Shown: positions 9,273 to 17,584 of the stretch, piece after piece
How positions within the stretch are numbered: the stretch's first letter is position 1
How the letters are laid out: every line of letters starts with the position of its first letter
From: PFJX01 sp963713085
GTDB taxonomy: Bacteria; Pseudomonadota; Gammaproteobacteria; Burkholderiales; Thiobacillaceae
Length of the DNA stretch: 64,000 nucleotides
Assembly (NCBI GenBank): GCA_963713085.1
Contig: CAVQKQ010000011.1
Location: 62,001-126,000, forward strand
Direction of reading: 5' to 3'
Made by a program: the position numbers and the translations under genes
Notes under the pieces: model-generated
What the model saw: only the letters and a program-made list of their open reading frames with translations
What the model was told of the DNA's origin: nothing
Databases searched by the model: none

Positions 9273-9656
9273 ATGACCCTGCAGCACCATGACCATAAAC
9301 ATCACGACGCGGTGTGCGACAAGTGCATCCTCGATACCGACCTGCATCATTTCGAGGAGGACGTGATCGAGGCTTCACGGACACAGATTGTGCTGGTGGA
9401 TTTCTGGGCCGACTGGTGTGGCCCCTGCCATTTCCTGTCGCCGGTCCTGCTGAAGGTGATCCCCACCTACGGCGGCAAGGTGAGGCTGGTCAAGGTGGAA
9501 GTGGACGAGGATGAAAACATGAAGCTGGCCGGCCGCTATGGTTGCCGGGGATTCCCCACGGTCCTGCTGTTCAGGGAAGGGGAGGAGAAGGCCCGGTTCC
9601 ACAGCGCCAAGTCCGAGCATTTCGTGCGCGCGTTCATCGACGAACACCTGGGCTGA
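9273..9656 (+). CDS. Thioredoxin-family protein with His-rich, CxxC N-terminus
   Basis: A cytosolic disulfide oxidoreductase of 127 residues. The start at 9273 is preferred because GGAG lies 10 nt upstream and it avoids overlap with mtfA. The active site WCGPC is at residues 48-52 and the cis-proline loop is RGFPTVLLF. The first 20 residues are unusual: HHDHKHHD followed by CDKC, a likely metal-binding extension. TrxC-type thioredoxins carry a zinc site from two CxxC motifs; only one is present here, with histidines that could complete the site. No signal peptide. Confidence 0.88.
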   Translation: MTLQHHDHKHHDAVCDKCILDTDLHHFEEDVIEASRTQIVLVDFWADWCGPCHFLSPVLLKVIPTYGGKVRLVKVEVDEDENMKLAGRYGCRGFPTVLLFREGEEKARFHSAKSEHFVRAFIDEHLG

Positions 9657-9673
9657 TTCAGGGTATTCATGCC

Positions 9674-10825
9674 ATGACCGCGCGACGCGCCCTGGAGATC
9701 GAGCCGTTCCGGGTCATGGCCATCCTGGCGCGGGCCAGAGAGCTGGAACGCCAGGGTCGGGACATCATCCACATGGAGGTGGGCGAGCCGGACTTCCCCA
9801 CCCCCGAGCCGGTGGTGGAGGCTGGGATCGCCGCCCTGCGCGCCGGCCATACCCATTACACACCCGCCCTGGGACTGCCCGTCTTGCGGGAGGCCATCGC
9901 CCGGTATTACGCCGATCGCTACCACGTGGCGCTCGAGCCCGCCCGGATCGCTGTCACGCCGGGGGCATCGGGTGCCCTGCTGCTGGCCATGGCCGCCCTG
10001 TTCAATCCCGGCGAGGAGGTGCTCATGGCTGATCCTGGGTATCCCTGCAACCGCCAATTTGCCCGTCTGGTGGAGGCGCGTGGCGTCGGTGTGCCGGTGG
10101 GGCCGGAAACCGGTTACCAACTCACCTCGGAACTGGTCGCCAGGCATTGGGGACCGAATACCCGCGGGGTGCTGGTGGCGAATCCGGGCAATCCCACCGG
10201 CACCCTGATTCCAACAGAAGAACTGGCAAACATTCATGCCCTGGTCCGCGAGAAGCGCGGCTGGTTGATTGTCGACGAGATCTACCATGAGTTGGTCTAT
10301 GAAGACGCGCCGCCCAGCGCGGCCGGCCTGGGCGAGGATGTGATCGTCATCAACAGCTTTTCCAAATACTGGTTGATGACCGGCTGGCGCCTGGGCTGGC
10401 TGCTGGCCCCGGCAACCCTGATGCCCGCCATCGAGCGCCTGGCTCAGAACGTCTTCCTGTCCGCGCCCACCATCGCCCAGCATGCCGCCTTGTCGGCCCT
10501 GTCGCCCGCCACGCGCGCGATATTGGAGATGCGCAAGACGGAACTGCGCGGCCGCCGGGATTGGCTGCTGCCGGCATTGCAACACCTCGGGTTCCGGATT
10601 GGCGCAGAACCCGAAGGGGCCTTCTATATCTATGCGGAAATCGGCCGTTTCGGGCTTGATGCGGAAACCCTGGTTGAGCGATTACTGATGGAAGCCGGCG
10701 TGGCTATCACGCCGGGCGCGGATTTCGGCTCGCACGCGGCAAGCCGTCATATCCGGTTCGCCTACACTACCTCCTTGGAGCGAATCCGTGCGGCTGTGGC
10801 GCGGTTGGAACAAGCCTTAGGCTGA
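9674..10825 (+). CDS. Class I/II pyridoxal-phosphate aminotransferase
   Basis: Fold-type I PLP enzyme of 383 residues, probably transaminating an aspartate- or aromatic-type amino acid; the substrate cannot be read from sequence. The start at 9674 (MTARRALEIEPFRVM) is the family-like one; a longer frame to 9542 overlaps the thioredoxin gene. Visible motifs are EVGEPDFPTPEP, NPGNPTGT, DEIYHELVY and the PLP-lysine loop NSFSKYWLMTGWRLGW. It follows the thioredoxin gene by 17 bp and overlaps the 3' end of the convergent PEP-CTERM gene by 9 bp. Confidence 0.9.
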   Translation: MTARRALEIEPFRVMAILARARELERQGRDIIHMEVGEPDFPTPEPVVEAGIAALRAGHTHYTPALGLPVLREAIARYYADRYHVALEPARIAVTPGASGALLLAMAALFNPGEEVLMADPGYPCNRQFARLVEARGVGVPVGPETGYQLTSELVARHWGPNTRGVLVANPGNPTGTLIPTEELANIHALVREKRGWLIVDEIYHELVYEDAPPSAAGLGEDVIVINSFSKYWLMTGWRLGWLLAPATLMPAIERLAQNVFLSAPTIAQHAALSALSPATRAILEMRKTELRGRRDWLLPALQHLGFRIGAEPEGAFYIYAEIGRFGLDAETLVERLLMEAGVAITPGADFGSHAASRHIRFAYTTSLERIRAAVARLEQALG

Positions 10826-11651
10826 CTTTCTGCGGCGGATGCGGGCCAGGCCAATCAGGCCCAGCGGTAGCAGCGCAAGGGTGCCGGGCTCCGGTACGGT
10901 GGTGGTCACAATGGGATCGATCAGGATGCTGTCATTGGCGCAGTTTTGCGTCCATTGCAAGGCAAACGTGTTGTCAGGGAACCAATTGGTCCCGAACGAC
11001 GACAAGGGCACCGATACCTCGTAGAAGTAATGCAGGTCACCGGCCCACTGGCCATAGTCATTCTGTCCAACCGTGGTATAGGCGACGGTGCCGGTGCCGA
11101 CGTCCGTGCCGCTCAGGATCGAAGTTGGGTGGGCGGGGTCGGCCATGCGCCAGATTTCCTGGGGCAGCGGGGTCGTAATACCCGGTCCAGGCGCCGTCGC
11201 GCTTCCACAAGCCCAAAGCCCAGGTCACGTCGGAATAAACATGGCCGCTGGAGGTGGTGCCACTACCGGTCAGTTCAATGCCGAAGTCCCAACTGCCATT
11301 TTTTCCGAAATCGATCGCGATATCGCCCGGACCATAGTTGTCGGCATTCGGGTTATTGGTGGTCAGCGGGGAATGGCCGGTGGCGATGGCGATATAGAGG
11401 TTTGTTGCGTCCCAGGTGACGTACATCGCCTCGGCGTCGTAGGCTTGGCCGCCATAGCCGGGAGCCAGATAGCTGGCGTGTTGATCTTCGATGGAATATG
11501 TAACGACGCTGCTGTTCGGAGTCCAGTCATCGGCACTGCCAGTGCGTTGGATTCCCCAGTCGCTCAAGTCGCCGTCGATAACGAATGCGTGGGCGCCGCC
11601 GGAGCCGATCAGTCCGGCCACCAGCAACATTCGAGTCAAGGTTATGCCCAT
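10817..11651 (-). pseudogene. PEP-CTERM exported protein, interrupted by a frameshift
   Basis: Two minus-strand frames together encode one exported protein. The N-terminal part starts at 11651 behind GGAAG with the signal peptide MGITLTRMLLVAGLIGSGGA, then IDGDLSDWG, typical of CBM9/DOMON-like beta-sandwich domains. The C-terminal part (11146-10817) ends in VPEPGTLALLPLGLIGLA followed by RIRRRKSA, a canonical PEP-CTERM signal for exosortase sorting. Removing one base at about 11169-11172 (a GGGG run on the plus strand) joins them as YYDP/LPQEIWRMADP. Either a recent mutation or a sequencing error is possible. No exosortase gene is in the window. Confidence 0.8.
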
Positions 11652-11848
11652 TTTGGCTTCCAGTCTTCTTGATTGGTTGTAGGTCAAGAAGCAGTAATGG
11701 TGCCAAGTGGCTATGTTCTGATAAATCAATAACCTATGTTGATTTCTGCGCTTAAGTCGGAGTTGTGCTGACTTTAGATGGACGGATCTGCCGAATTATT
11801 GGCATCAGCCACAGATGCGGTTTACGCCAACCGCGCAGCGGAAGCTCG

Positions 11849-11878
11849 AAAAAAAACCGGCCCGAAGGCCGGTTTTTT
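11849..11878 (-). terminator. Rho-independent terminator, bidirectional
   Basis: A CCGGCC/GGCCGG stem has a TTCG tetraloop on the minus strand and is flanked by an A run and a T run, so it can work in both directions. It lies 15 bp past the stop of the small minus-strand lipoprotein gene. Confidence 0.9.
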
Positions 11879-11893
11879 CGCACTGTGCGTCGA

Positions 11894-12103
11894 TTACTTG
11901 GCGGGAGCCATGTTGTCGGCAGGTGCGGCGGGAGCCATGTTGTCGGCAGGCGCGGCAGGCGCGGCATCGGCTGGGGGCTCCATGGGGGCGGGGGCCGGAG
12001 CGGCCATTTCGGCGGGAGGAGCCATGGGAGCGGCTTCTTCTTTCTTACCGCAAGCGGTCAGAGAAAATGCCAGCAGGGCAGCGAGGAGGACGGAGTATTT
12101 CAT
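11894..12103 (-). CDS. Small Pro/Ala-rich lipoprotein
   Basis: Predicted lipoprotein of 69 residues. MKYSVLLAALLAFSLTAC forms a type II signal peptide with lipobox LTAC, then a short charged KKEE stretch and a low-complexity Pro/Ala/Met tail. The tail contains the unit AAPADNMAP twice, encoded by a 27-bp direct repeat. AAGGGAA precedes the ATG. The mature product has only about 52 residues and no fold I recognise. A good terminator downstream and its own leader suggest a real monocistronic gene. The function is unknown; an envelope role is inferred only from the lipobox. Confidence 0.75.
   Translation of the reverse strand: MKYSVLLAALLAFSLTACGKKEEAAPMAPPAEMAAPAPAPMEPPADAAPAAPADNMAPAAPADNMAPAK
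11901..11954. repeat. 27-bp direct repeat, two copies
   Basis: Two near-identical 27-bp units (11901-11927 and 11928-11954) differ by one base in the copies I aligned by eye. They encode the repeated AAPADNMAP unit at the C-terminus of the small lipoprotein. The unit keeps frame, so copy-number change would lengthen or shorten the tail without disrupting it. Confidence 0.85.
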
Positions 12104-12343
12104 TTAGAGTTCCCTTAATGAAGTTGATCAACATACATTAGACAATCAGTACACAAGACGCACCGACGGAGCCGAATTCTAGCAAAAATAATTAGCAACG
12201 CTAGGGGGGATTGGGCCAAAGTCAAGAAAGAATTTACGGGGATGTTCCGCCGGGAGATTCCTGAGAATATCGGGCAGGGAAATACCGACTGCGTGCGCAT
12301 TTTCCGCCACGGCTTCCTGGATTGGCCCTGGATATGGGAAATC

Positions 12344-13534
12344 CTAATCGCATTGGAGCTTGAGGTAACCCACCGAGTGCCAATAACGGCAAAGCTCGAT
12401 CAGTTCTTCGTCACGAATTCTCGCTCCCGGCAGCCGTCTTTTATCCGCCAGTTCACGCAGTTGGGCTGCGAGTTTCGCGGAGGATTCGACGCGTTCCCCA
12501 TTCATGTACAAGGCATTGCCGCGAAACAGGAGTTGGGTTCGGGGGTCCAGCATGACCCCCAATTTGGCTGCATCCCTGCGGAATCTTGACAAGGGCATGG
12601 GTCGGGCCGGGGGATCGAAAAATACATGGGGCTTGGGTTCGCTCAGGTATCGGCCCAGAAAATCGCTGATATCACGTTTGTTCCAGGATATGTAACGAAT
12701 CGTTTTTTCCACCCAACGCAACAGGTCGGTGGGTATTTCGCCGGGGTGGCGCGGGCGTTTCAGATCAGGATCTGCGTAGATGCCCGGGATTTCCTCCAGG
12801 TGATCCTGGAGATAGACCAGAAATTGGCTGGCCATCTCAAGGGCCTTGGGGGCGCGGAATCCCACGGACCATGTCATGCAATCTTCCAGGGCCACGCCAT
12901 TGTGGGGGAATTTGGGCGGCAGATAGAGCATGTCGCCGGATTCCAGGGTCCAGGTCTGGTCCACGGGAAAATGCTTCAGGATCCGGAGAGGTGTGCCATC
13001 CAGAAGTTCCAGGTCTTGCTGGTGGCTGATTTCCCAACGGCGGCGGCCTTGCCCCTGGATCAGGAACACGTCGTAGGAATCATAGTGGGGCCCCACGCCG
13101 CCTCCGGCCGGGGCATAACTGACCATCAGATCGTCCAGGCGCGCGTAGGGAACGAAATCGAAGGCATGCAGCAGCAGATCCGCCTCCGGCAACAGATGGT
13201 TCACGCCGGAGATCAGCAGACTCCAGCCCCGTTTCGGCAGGCCATCGAGATCCACCATCTCGAAGGGACCATGCTCCAGGCTCCAGCGTCCCCGACGGAC
13301 GCTGACCAGGCGGCTTTCCGCATCGTCCCTAGACGCCAGGGCCGACAGGCCATCCCGATCAAGCCAGCCGCCGAATCCCGGCAGGGCACGACGGACCAAC
13401 AGGGGCTTTTTCTGCCAGTACTCGGCCAGGAAGACTTCCGGTGCCATGCCCCCCAGGAGTTGGCCGATGGAAAAGTCCGACATGGAAAAATCGGGCGAGG
13501 AAATGCCCGAGCCGGCAGGTTTGCGTTTACCCAT
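12344..13534 (-). CDS. roxA: Cupin/JmjC ribosomal protein oxygenase (RoxA/YcfD-like)
   Basis: Fe(II)/2-oxoglutarate oxygenase of the JmjC cupin class. The E. coli homologue hydroxylates an arginine of ribosomal protein uL16. It is 396 residues from the longest start, or 379 from the methionine at 13483, which begins MSDFSIGQLLGG and is family-like; neither start has a clear SD. The iron ligands are visible as GPHYDSYDVF (HxD) and a distal histidine in KFPHNGVA. The C-terminal part carries the winged-helix-like region of the family. It is divergent from bcp with only 36 bp between the outermost starts. Confidence 0.88.
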   Translation of the reverse strand: MGKRKPAGSGISSPDFSMSDFSIGQLLGGMAPEVFLAEYWQKKPLLVRRALPGFGGWLDRDGLSALASRDDAESRLVSVRRGRWSLEHGPFEMVDLDGLPKRGWSLLISGVNHLLPEADLLLHAFDFVPYARLDDLMVSYAPAGGGVGPHYDSYDVFLIQGQGRRRWEISHQQDLELLDGTPLRILKHFPVDQTWTLESGDMLYLPPKFPHNGVALEDCMTWSVGFRAPKALEMASQFLVYLQDHLEEIPGIYADPDLKRPRHPGEIPTDLLRWVEKTIRYISWNKRDISDFLGRYLSEPKPHVFFDPPARPMPLSRFRRDAAKLGVMLDPRTQLLFRGNALYMNGERVESSAKLAAQLRELADKRRLPGARIRDEELIELCRYWHSVGYLKLQCD

Positions 13535-13539
13535 ATAAT
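13534..13539 (+). promoter_or_regulatory. Candidate -10 box for the bcp-slyD operon
   Basis: A perfect TATAAT lies 31 bp upstream of the bcp ATG and touches the first codon of the longest roxA frame. The -35 position 17 bp further upstream (GCCGGC) does not match consensus, so this is only a candidate. Confidence 0.35.
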
Positions 13540-13569
13540 GCTTTCGACATATCCCGAGGAGTGGAAGAC

Positions 13570-14031
13570 ATGCTTAAACCGGGCGTTAAGGCACCGGACT
13601 TCGAATTGCCTGATGCGGACATGACCATTGCCAGCTTTGCGGATTATCGGGGAAGTCCGCTGGTATTGTTTTTTTATGTCAGGGATGACACACCGGGCTG
13701 CACCACGGAAGCCATTGAGTTCAGCGACCGGGAAGCCGAGTTTGCCAAGCTGGGGTACGCGGTGCTCGGGGTGTCCCGTGACGATTGCATCCGCCATGGC
13801 GCTTTCCGCGACAAGCACGGCATTACCGTGCGCCTGCTGGCGGACAAGGATGGCGTGACGTGTCAGGCCTATGGCGTCCTGGTGACAAGAGAAGTGGATG
13901 GCCTGATGCGCGAAGGGGTGAACCGCAGTACCTTCATCATCGATTCCGCGGGAAAAATCCGCCATGCCCTGTTCGGCGTCACCCCCAAGGGGCACGCCGC
14001 GGAGGTGCTCAAACTGGTAAAGGAGCTTTGA
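13570..14031 (+). CDS. bcp: Peroxiredoxin, Bcp/PrxQ family
   Basis: Thiol peroxidase of 153 residues that reduces H2O2 and organic peroxides in the cytosol. The start at 13570 (MLKPGVKAPDFELP) follows GAGGAG. The peroxidatic cysteine is C44 in DDTPGCTTEA. The usual partner cysteine five residues later is absent (isoleucine there). Other cysteines are C72 (SRDDC) and C97 (GVTCQAY), so resolution resembles the helix-3 type of PrxQ or relies on an outside thiol. slyD starts 1 bp after its stop, so the two are translationally linked. Confidence 0.92.
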   Translation: MLKPGVKAPDFELPDADMTIASFADYRGSPLVLFFYVRDDTPGCTTEAIEFSDREAEFAKLGYAVLGVSRDDCIRHGAFRDKHGITVRLLADKDGVTCQAYGVLVTREVDGLMREGVNRSTFIIDSAGKIRHALFGVTPKGHAAEVLKLVKEL

Positions 14032-14032
14032 A

Positions 14033-14527
14033 GTGCTGATTGGCAAAGATACCGTAGTTACATTGACATACCAGCTCTCCACAATCGCCGGGGAGTTGTT
14101 GGAGGAAGCGGAGGGGGATGCCCCGGCCACCTATATTCAGGGTGGCTACGACGGCATTTTCCCCAAGGTGGAAGCGGCCCTGGAAGGCAAGTCGGTGGGG
14201 GCGGAACTGGATCTACTGCTGGAGCCGGAGGATGCCTTCGGCGAATATGACGCCGAACTGGTGCGCGTCGAGCCGGCCGACCTGTTTCCCGAGGATGTCC
14301 GTGTCGGCATGCAGCTTGAGGGCGCCAGCGAGGACGGCCACGAGGTCATGCTCTATACCGTGACCGACGTGGCGGAGGGCAAGGTGGTGGTGGATGGCAA
14401 CCATCCCCTGGCTGGCCAAAGCCTGCGGCTTCAGTGTCGGGTGCAGGAAGTCCGGGTCGCCCTCCCGGAGGAGGTGGCCCATGGCCATGTCCACGGCGCC
14501 CATGGCCATGCGCATGGCCACGATTAA
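14033..14527 (+). CDS. slyD: FKBP-type peptidyl-prolyl isomerase SlyD
   Basis: Prolyl isomerase and chaperone of 164 residues. The N-terminal FKBP half is interrupted by the insert-in-flap chaperone domain (about residues 65-125), followed by the remaining FKBP strand. The C-terminus is histidine-rich (HGHVHGAHGHAHGHD), as in SlyD proteins that bind nickel for hydrogenase maturation. The start is GTG, one base after the bcp stop. No hydrogenase genes are in the window, so the metal role here is inferred. Confidence 0.93.
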   Translation: MLIGKDTVVTLTYQLSTIAGELLEEAEGDAPATYIQGGYDGIFPKVEAALEGKSVGAELDLLLEPEDAFGEYDAELVRVEPADLFPEDVRVGMQLEGASEDGHEVMLYTVTDVAEGKVVVDGNHPLAGQSLRLQCRVQEVRVALPEEVAHGHVHGAHGHAHGHD

Positions 14528-14584
14528 TTTGGGATTTGTGCACTCCTGTAAAATGCGGGCCCCTTTAACCGGATCGTTGCATCA

Positions 14585-15550
14585 ATGAAGGTTACCTTTC
14601 TCGATTTCGAGCAGCCTATCGCTGAGCTGGAAGCCAAGATCGAAGAGCTGTCGGAGGTGCAGAGCGACCCTGCCTTGGACATTTCCGAGGAGATCGAGCG
14701 CCTGCGAAAGAAGAGCGGCGCATTGACCAAGCAGATCTACGGCAAGCTCTCCGCGTGGCAGATATCCCAGGTGGCGCGGCATCCCCAACGGCCGTACAGC
14801 CTGGACTATATCCGGGCCCTGTTCACCGAGTTCGAGGAACTCCACGGCGATCGAGCCTATGCCGACGATCCTGCCATCGTGGGCGGGCTGGCACGCTTCG
14901 AAGGTGAACCAGTGGTGGTCATCGGCCACCAGAAGGGCCGCGACGTCAAGGAACGCCAATACCGCAATTTCGGCATGCCCCGTCCCGAGGGTTATCGCAA
15001 GGCCCTGCGCCTCATGCGCCTGGCGGAGAAGTTCCGGCTGCCGGTGCTCACCTTCATCGACACCCCCGGGGCCTATCCCGGAATCGGTGCCGAGGAGCGC
15101 GGCCAGTCCGAGGCCATCGCGCGCAATCTCTACGTCATGGCGGAATTAAAGACCCCCATCATCTGCACCGTGATCGGCGAGGGTGGCTCCGGGGGCGCCC
15201 TGGCCATTGGAGTGGGGGACAGGTTGATAATGCTGCAGTACGCCACCTATTCGGTGATCTCCCCGGAAGGCTGCGCCTCGATCCTGTGGAAGAGCGCCGA
15301 GAAGGCCTCGTTGGCCGCGGAATCCCTGGGCATCACAGCGCCGCGCCTGAAGACCCTGGGACTCATCGACGAGGTGGTGAACGAACCATTGGGAGGCGCC
15401 CATCGACAGCCGGAGTCCATGATCGAAACGCTGCGCCAGGCCCTGTCCAGTGCCCTCGGCGATCTGGCAACCCGGCCCATCGATGCCCTGCTTAACGACC
15501 GCTATTCCCGTCTGATGGGCTATGGCAAATACAAAGAAGGCCGCGCCTGA
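14585..15550 (+). CDS. accA: Acetyl-CoA carboxylase carboxyltransferase, alpha subunit
   Basis: Alpha subunit (321 residues, normal length) of the carboxyltransferase that moves CO2 from biotin to acetyl-CoA at the start of fatty acid synthesis. The coiled N-terminus FLDFEQPIAELEAKIEEL, the core segment FIDTPGAYPGIGAEERGQ and the oxyanion region GEGGSGGALAIGVGD are visible. A possible -10 TAAAAT lies at 14549-14554. The 3' end overlaps tilS by 29 bp; this accA-tilS arrangement is common in proteobacteria. Confidence 0.96.
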   Translation: MKVTFLDFEQPIAELEAKIEELSEVQSDPALDISEEIERLRKKSGALTKQIYGKLSAWQISQVARHPQRPYSLDYIRALFTEFEELHGDRAYADDPAIVGGLARFEGEPVVVIGHQKGRDVKERQYRNFGMPRPEGYRKALRLMRLAEKFRLPVLTFIDTPGAYPGIGAEERGQSEAIARNLYVMAELKTPIICTVIGEGGSGGALAIGVGDRLIMLQYATYSVISPEGCASILWKSAEKASLAAESLGITAPRLKTLGLIDEVVNEPLGGAHRQPESMIETLRQALSSALGDLATRPIDALLNDRYSRLMGYGKYKEGRA

Positions 15551-16856
15551 TCTCCAGGACGAGGTAGCTTCGTTCCTGGCGGAACGTATGTCCCAGACCA
15601 GCCGGGTTGCGGTCGGCTATTCCGGGGGGCTGGATTCCACGGTCCTGCTTCATCTGCTCGTCCAGAGCAGGGACCGAATCGGTTCCCTGTCGGCGGTACA
15701 CGTGCATCACGGGCTTTCACCCCATGCCGACGATTGGGTCGGTCATTGCCGGCAGGTTTGCCAGGCATTGGACGTCCCCCTGGAGGTCGTGCCGGTCCGG
15801 GTGGAACTGGATGGCGAAGGCCTGGAGGCCGCCGCCCGGGCCGCGCGTTACCGGGTGTTCTGCCAACTGGCGGTGGACTGTATCGCCTTGGCCCACCATC
15901 GGGATGACCAGGCGGAAACGGTGCTGATGCACCTGCTGCGCGGCACCAGCCTGAAAGGTCTGGCCGCCATGCCCGCGGCGCGGCGGTTGAGAAACAGCCG
16001 GATACTGCTGGTGCGGCCTTTGCTGCAATTCGCCCGGACCGACCTGGAGCGTTATGCGAGACTGGCCGGCCTGGCGTGGGTGGAAGACGAAAGCAACCGC
16101 GATGTCCGTTACACCCGCAATGCAATTCGGCATGCCCTGCTGCCGGGACTGGAGGGCCGCTCGCCGGGCATCGGCGCAGCTCTGGCTCAGGCGGCCGGCC
16201 AGTTCGCGGAGTGCGCCGCGCTGATGGACGACCTTGCCCAGCTGGATGGGGCCGGGGCGTTTGATCAGAATGGTTTTGCCATTGAGCGCTTGCATGCATT
16301 GCCGGAGGCCCGGGCACGCAATCTGTTGCGCCAAGGCCTGGAGGCGAGGGGGGGCGTGATCCGCCGCGATGCCTTGCACGAGGCCTTGCGTCAATTGCTC
16401 CGCGCCCGTTGGGATGCCTTGCTGCGGGTGGATTTCGGCCCGGTTTCGCTGCGCCGGTTTCAAGACCGGGTGCGAATCGTTCAGAGGGAGTCTACTGAAA
16501 CCGATGAAGTCCTGAATTGGCGAGGCGAAGAGGAAATGGATCTGGGGCCGGCCGGCCAGCTTCGATTTCAGCCCATGGTCGGTCAGGGGGTGCGTCTGGA
16601 GGGTGCGGCCACCGTGCGTTGGCGGCAGGGCGGTGAACGGCTGCAGCCGGATCGCAATCGCCCGTCACGCACTCTGAAGAACCTTCTGAGGGAAGCCGGC
16701 ATCCCGCCTTGGGTGCGGCCCCACCTACCCCTGGTCTATGCTGGTGATCGCCTGGCCTGGGTGGCGGAGATCGGCACCGATGCCGGCTTCCAGGTCGGGC
16801 CGGATGAGCCCGGCTGGATCATCTCATGGCGGCGGCCGGAGCAACGAGTCCGTTAA
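15522..16856 (+). CDS. tilS: tRNA(Ile)-lysidine synthetase
   Basis: Modifies C34 of the minor tRNA-Ile (CAU anticodon) to lysidine, which switches both charging and decoding from methionine to isoleucine. The PP-loop ATP motif SGGLDS is at residues 34-39. The segments HHRDDQAETVLMHLLRG and RYTRNAIRHALLP are typical of TilS, and the C-terminal third matches the substrate-binding domain. An alternative start at 15588 would leave a shorter N-terminus. The 3' end overlaps the convergent SPOR gene by 38 bp. Confidence 0.94.
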   Translation: MANTKKAAPDLQDEVASFLAERMSQTSRVAVGYSGGLDSTVLLHLLVQSRDRIGSLSAVHVHHGLSPHADDWVGHCRQVCQALDVPLEVVPVRVELDGEGLEAAARAARYRVFCQLAVDCIALAHHRDDQAETVLMHLLRGTSLKGLAAMPAARRLRNSRILLVRPLLQFARTDLERYARLAGLAWVEDESNRDVRYTRNAIRHALLPGLEGRSPGIGAALAQAAGQFAECAALMDDLAQLDGAGAFDQNGFAIERLHALPEARARNLLRQGLEARGGVIRRDALHEALRQLLRARWDALLRVDFGPVSLRRFQDRVRIVQRESTETDEVLNWRGEEEMDLGPAGQLRFQPMVGQGVRLEGAATVRWRQGGERLQPDRNRPSRTLKNLLREAGIPPWVRPHLPLVYAGDRLAWVAEIGTDAGFQVGPDEPGWIISWRRPEQRVR

Positions 16857-17448
16857 GTCCCAGTTTGCGAAGTTCAGCCTGGGCCTTTTCCGCTTCCTGC
16901 CGGTTAAGGAACGGACCCACCTGAACCCGTATTTCCATGCGGGCATGGATGCCCTTCTTGTTGAGTGTGTCAACCATTTCCTGGGCATGGGCCGGGTCGC
17001 TGAATACCCCCAATTGGACCGCGAAGCTAGCACCGTCAAGGGCTGGCGCCGGGTTCGGGGATGCCAGTGTTGGCTTCTGGACGGGCTGGCTAGGGGCGGG
17101 CGGCATGCCATAGTGGTTGCTGACCCTGGGAGGCGGGGGGGCTTCACCGGCAGGGACGGGCTCGGAAAGGGGCGCCTCCTCCCGAGCGGGGCCGGCTGGG
17201 GCGGGGGCGCCGGTATCGGAAACGGGTGCCGGCTCCGCGGGCGGCGGGGCCGGATTCGCCTCCGGGGCGGCCAGGATCGGCGCGGGAACCGGTGCTTCCA
17301 CGACAGGGCGGGATTTCTCGGACTTGCTGTGGTCCAACCACCACAGGCCGGCCAGGGCGGCGACAGTCACCAGGCCGGCAACCGCCAGTCGCAACAAGGC
17401 CTTTTTCTTGACATCCTCGCCCTCGGGCATTCCGTTTTCACTAGCCAC
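16819..17448 (-). CDS. SPOR-domain inner-membrane protein
   Basis: Bitopic inner-membrane protein of 209 residues. A short cytosolic tail is followed by one membrane helix (about residues 18-40, LLRLAVAGLVTVAALAGLWW), a long Pro/Ala-rich periplasmic linker (45-135) and a C-terminal SPOR domain (about 138-205, FAVQLGVFSDPAHAQEMVDTL) that binds denuded septal glycan. This resembles FtsN/DedD-type division proteins in layout. It reads divergently from ndk and converges on tilS. Confidence 0.85.
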   Translation of the reverse strand: MASENGMPEGEDVKKKALLRLAVAGLVTVAALAGLWWLDHSKSEKSRPVVEAPVPAPILAAPEANPAPPPAEPAPVSDTGAPAPAGPAREEAPLSEPVPAGEAPPPPRVSNHYGMPPAPSQPVQKPTLASPNPAPALDGASFAVQLGVFSDPAHAQEMVDTLNKKGIHARMEIRVQVGPFLNRQEAEKAQAELRKLGLNGLVAPAAAMR

Positions 17449-17584
17449 GCATTTCTCCCAAGTTGCTCCGCCCGCGGCGGGTCGCCTTTATTTTAGGGGC
17501 GTTTCATGGTAACTTGCGCGCGCTTTTTCGTATCATTTCAAAGATTTCCATCCCCTCCCTTTTATCTCCCGGAGCACAGTAAAA

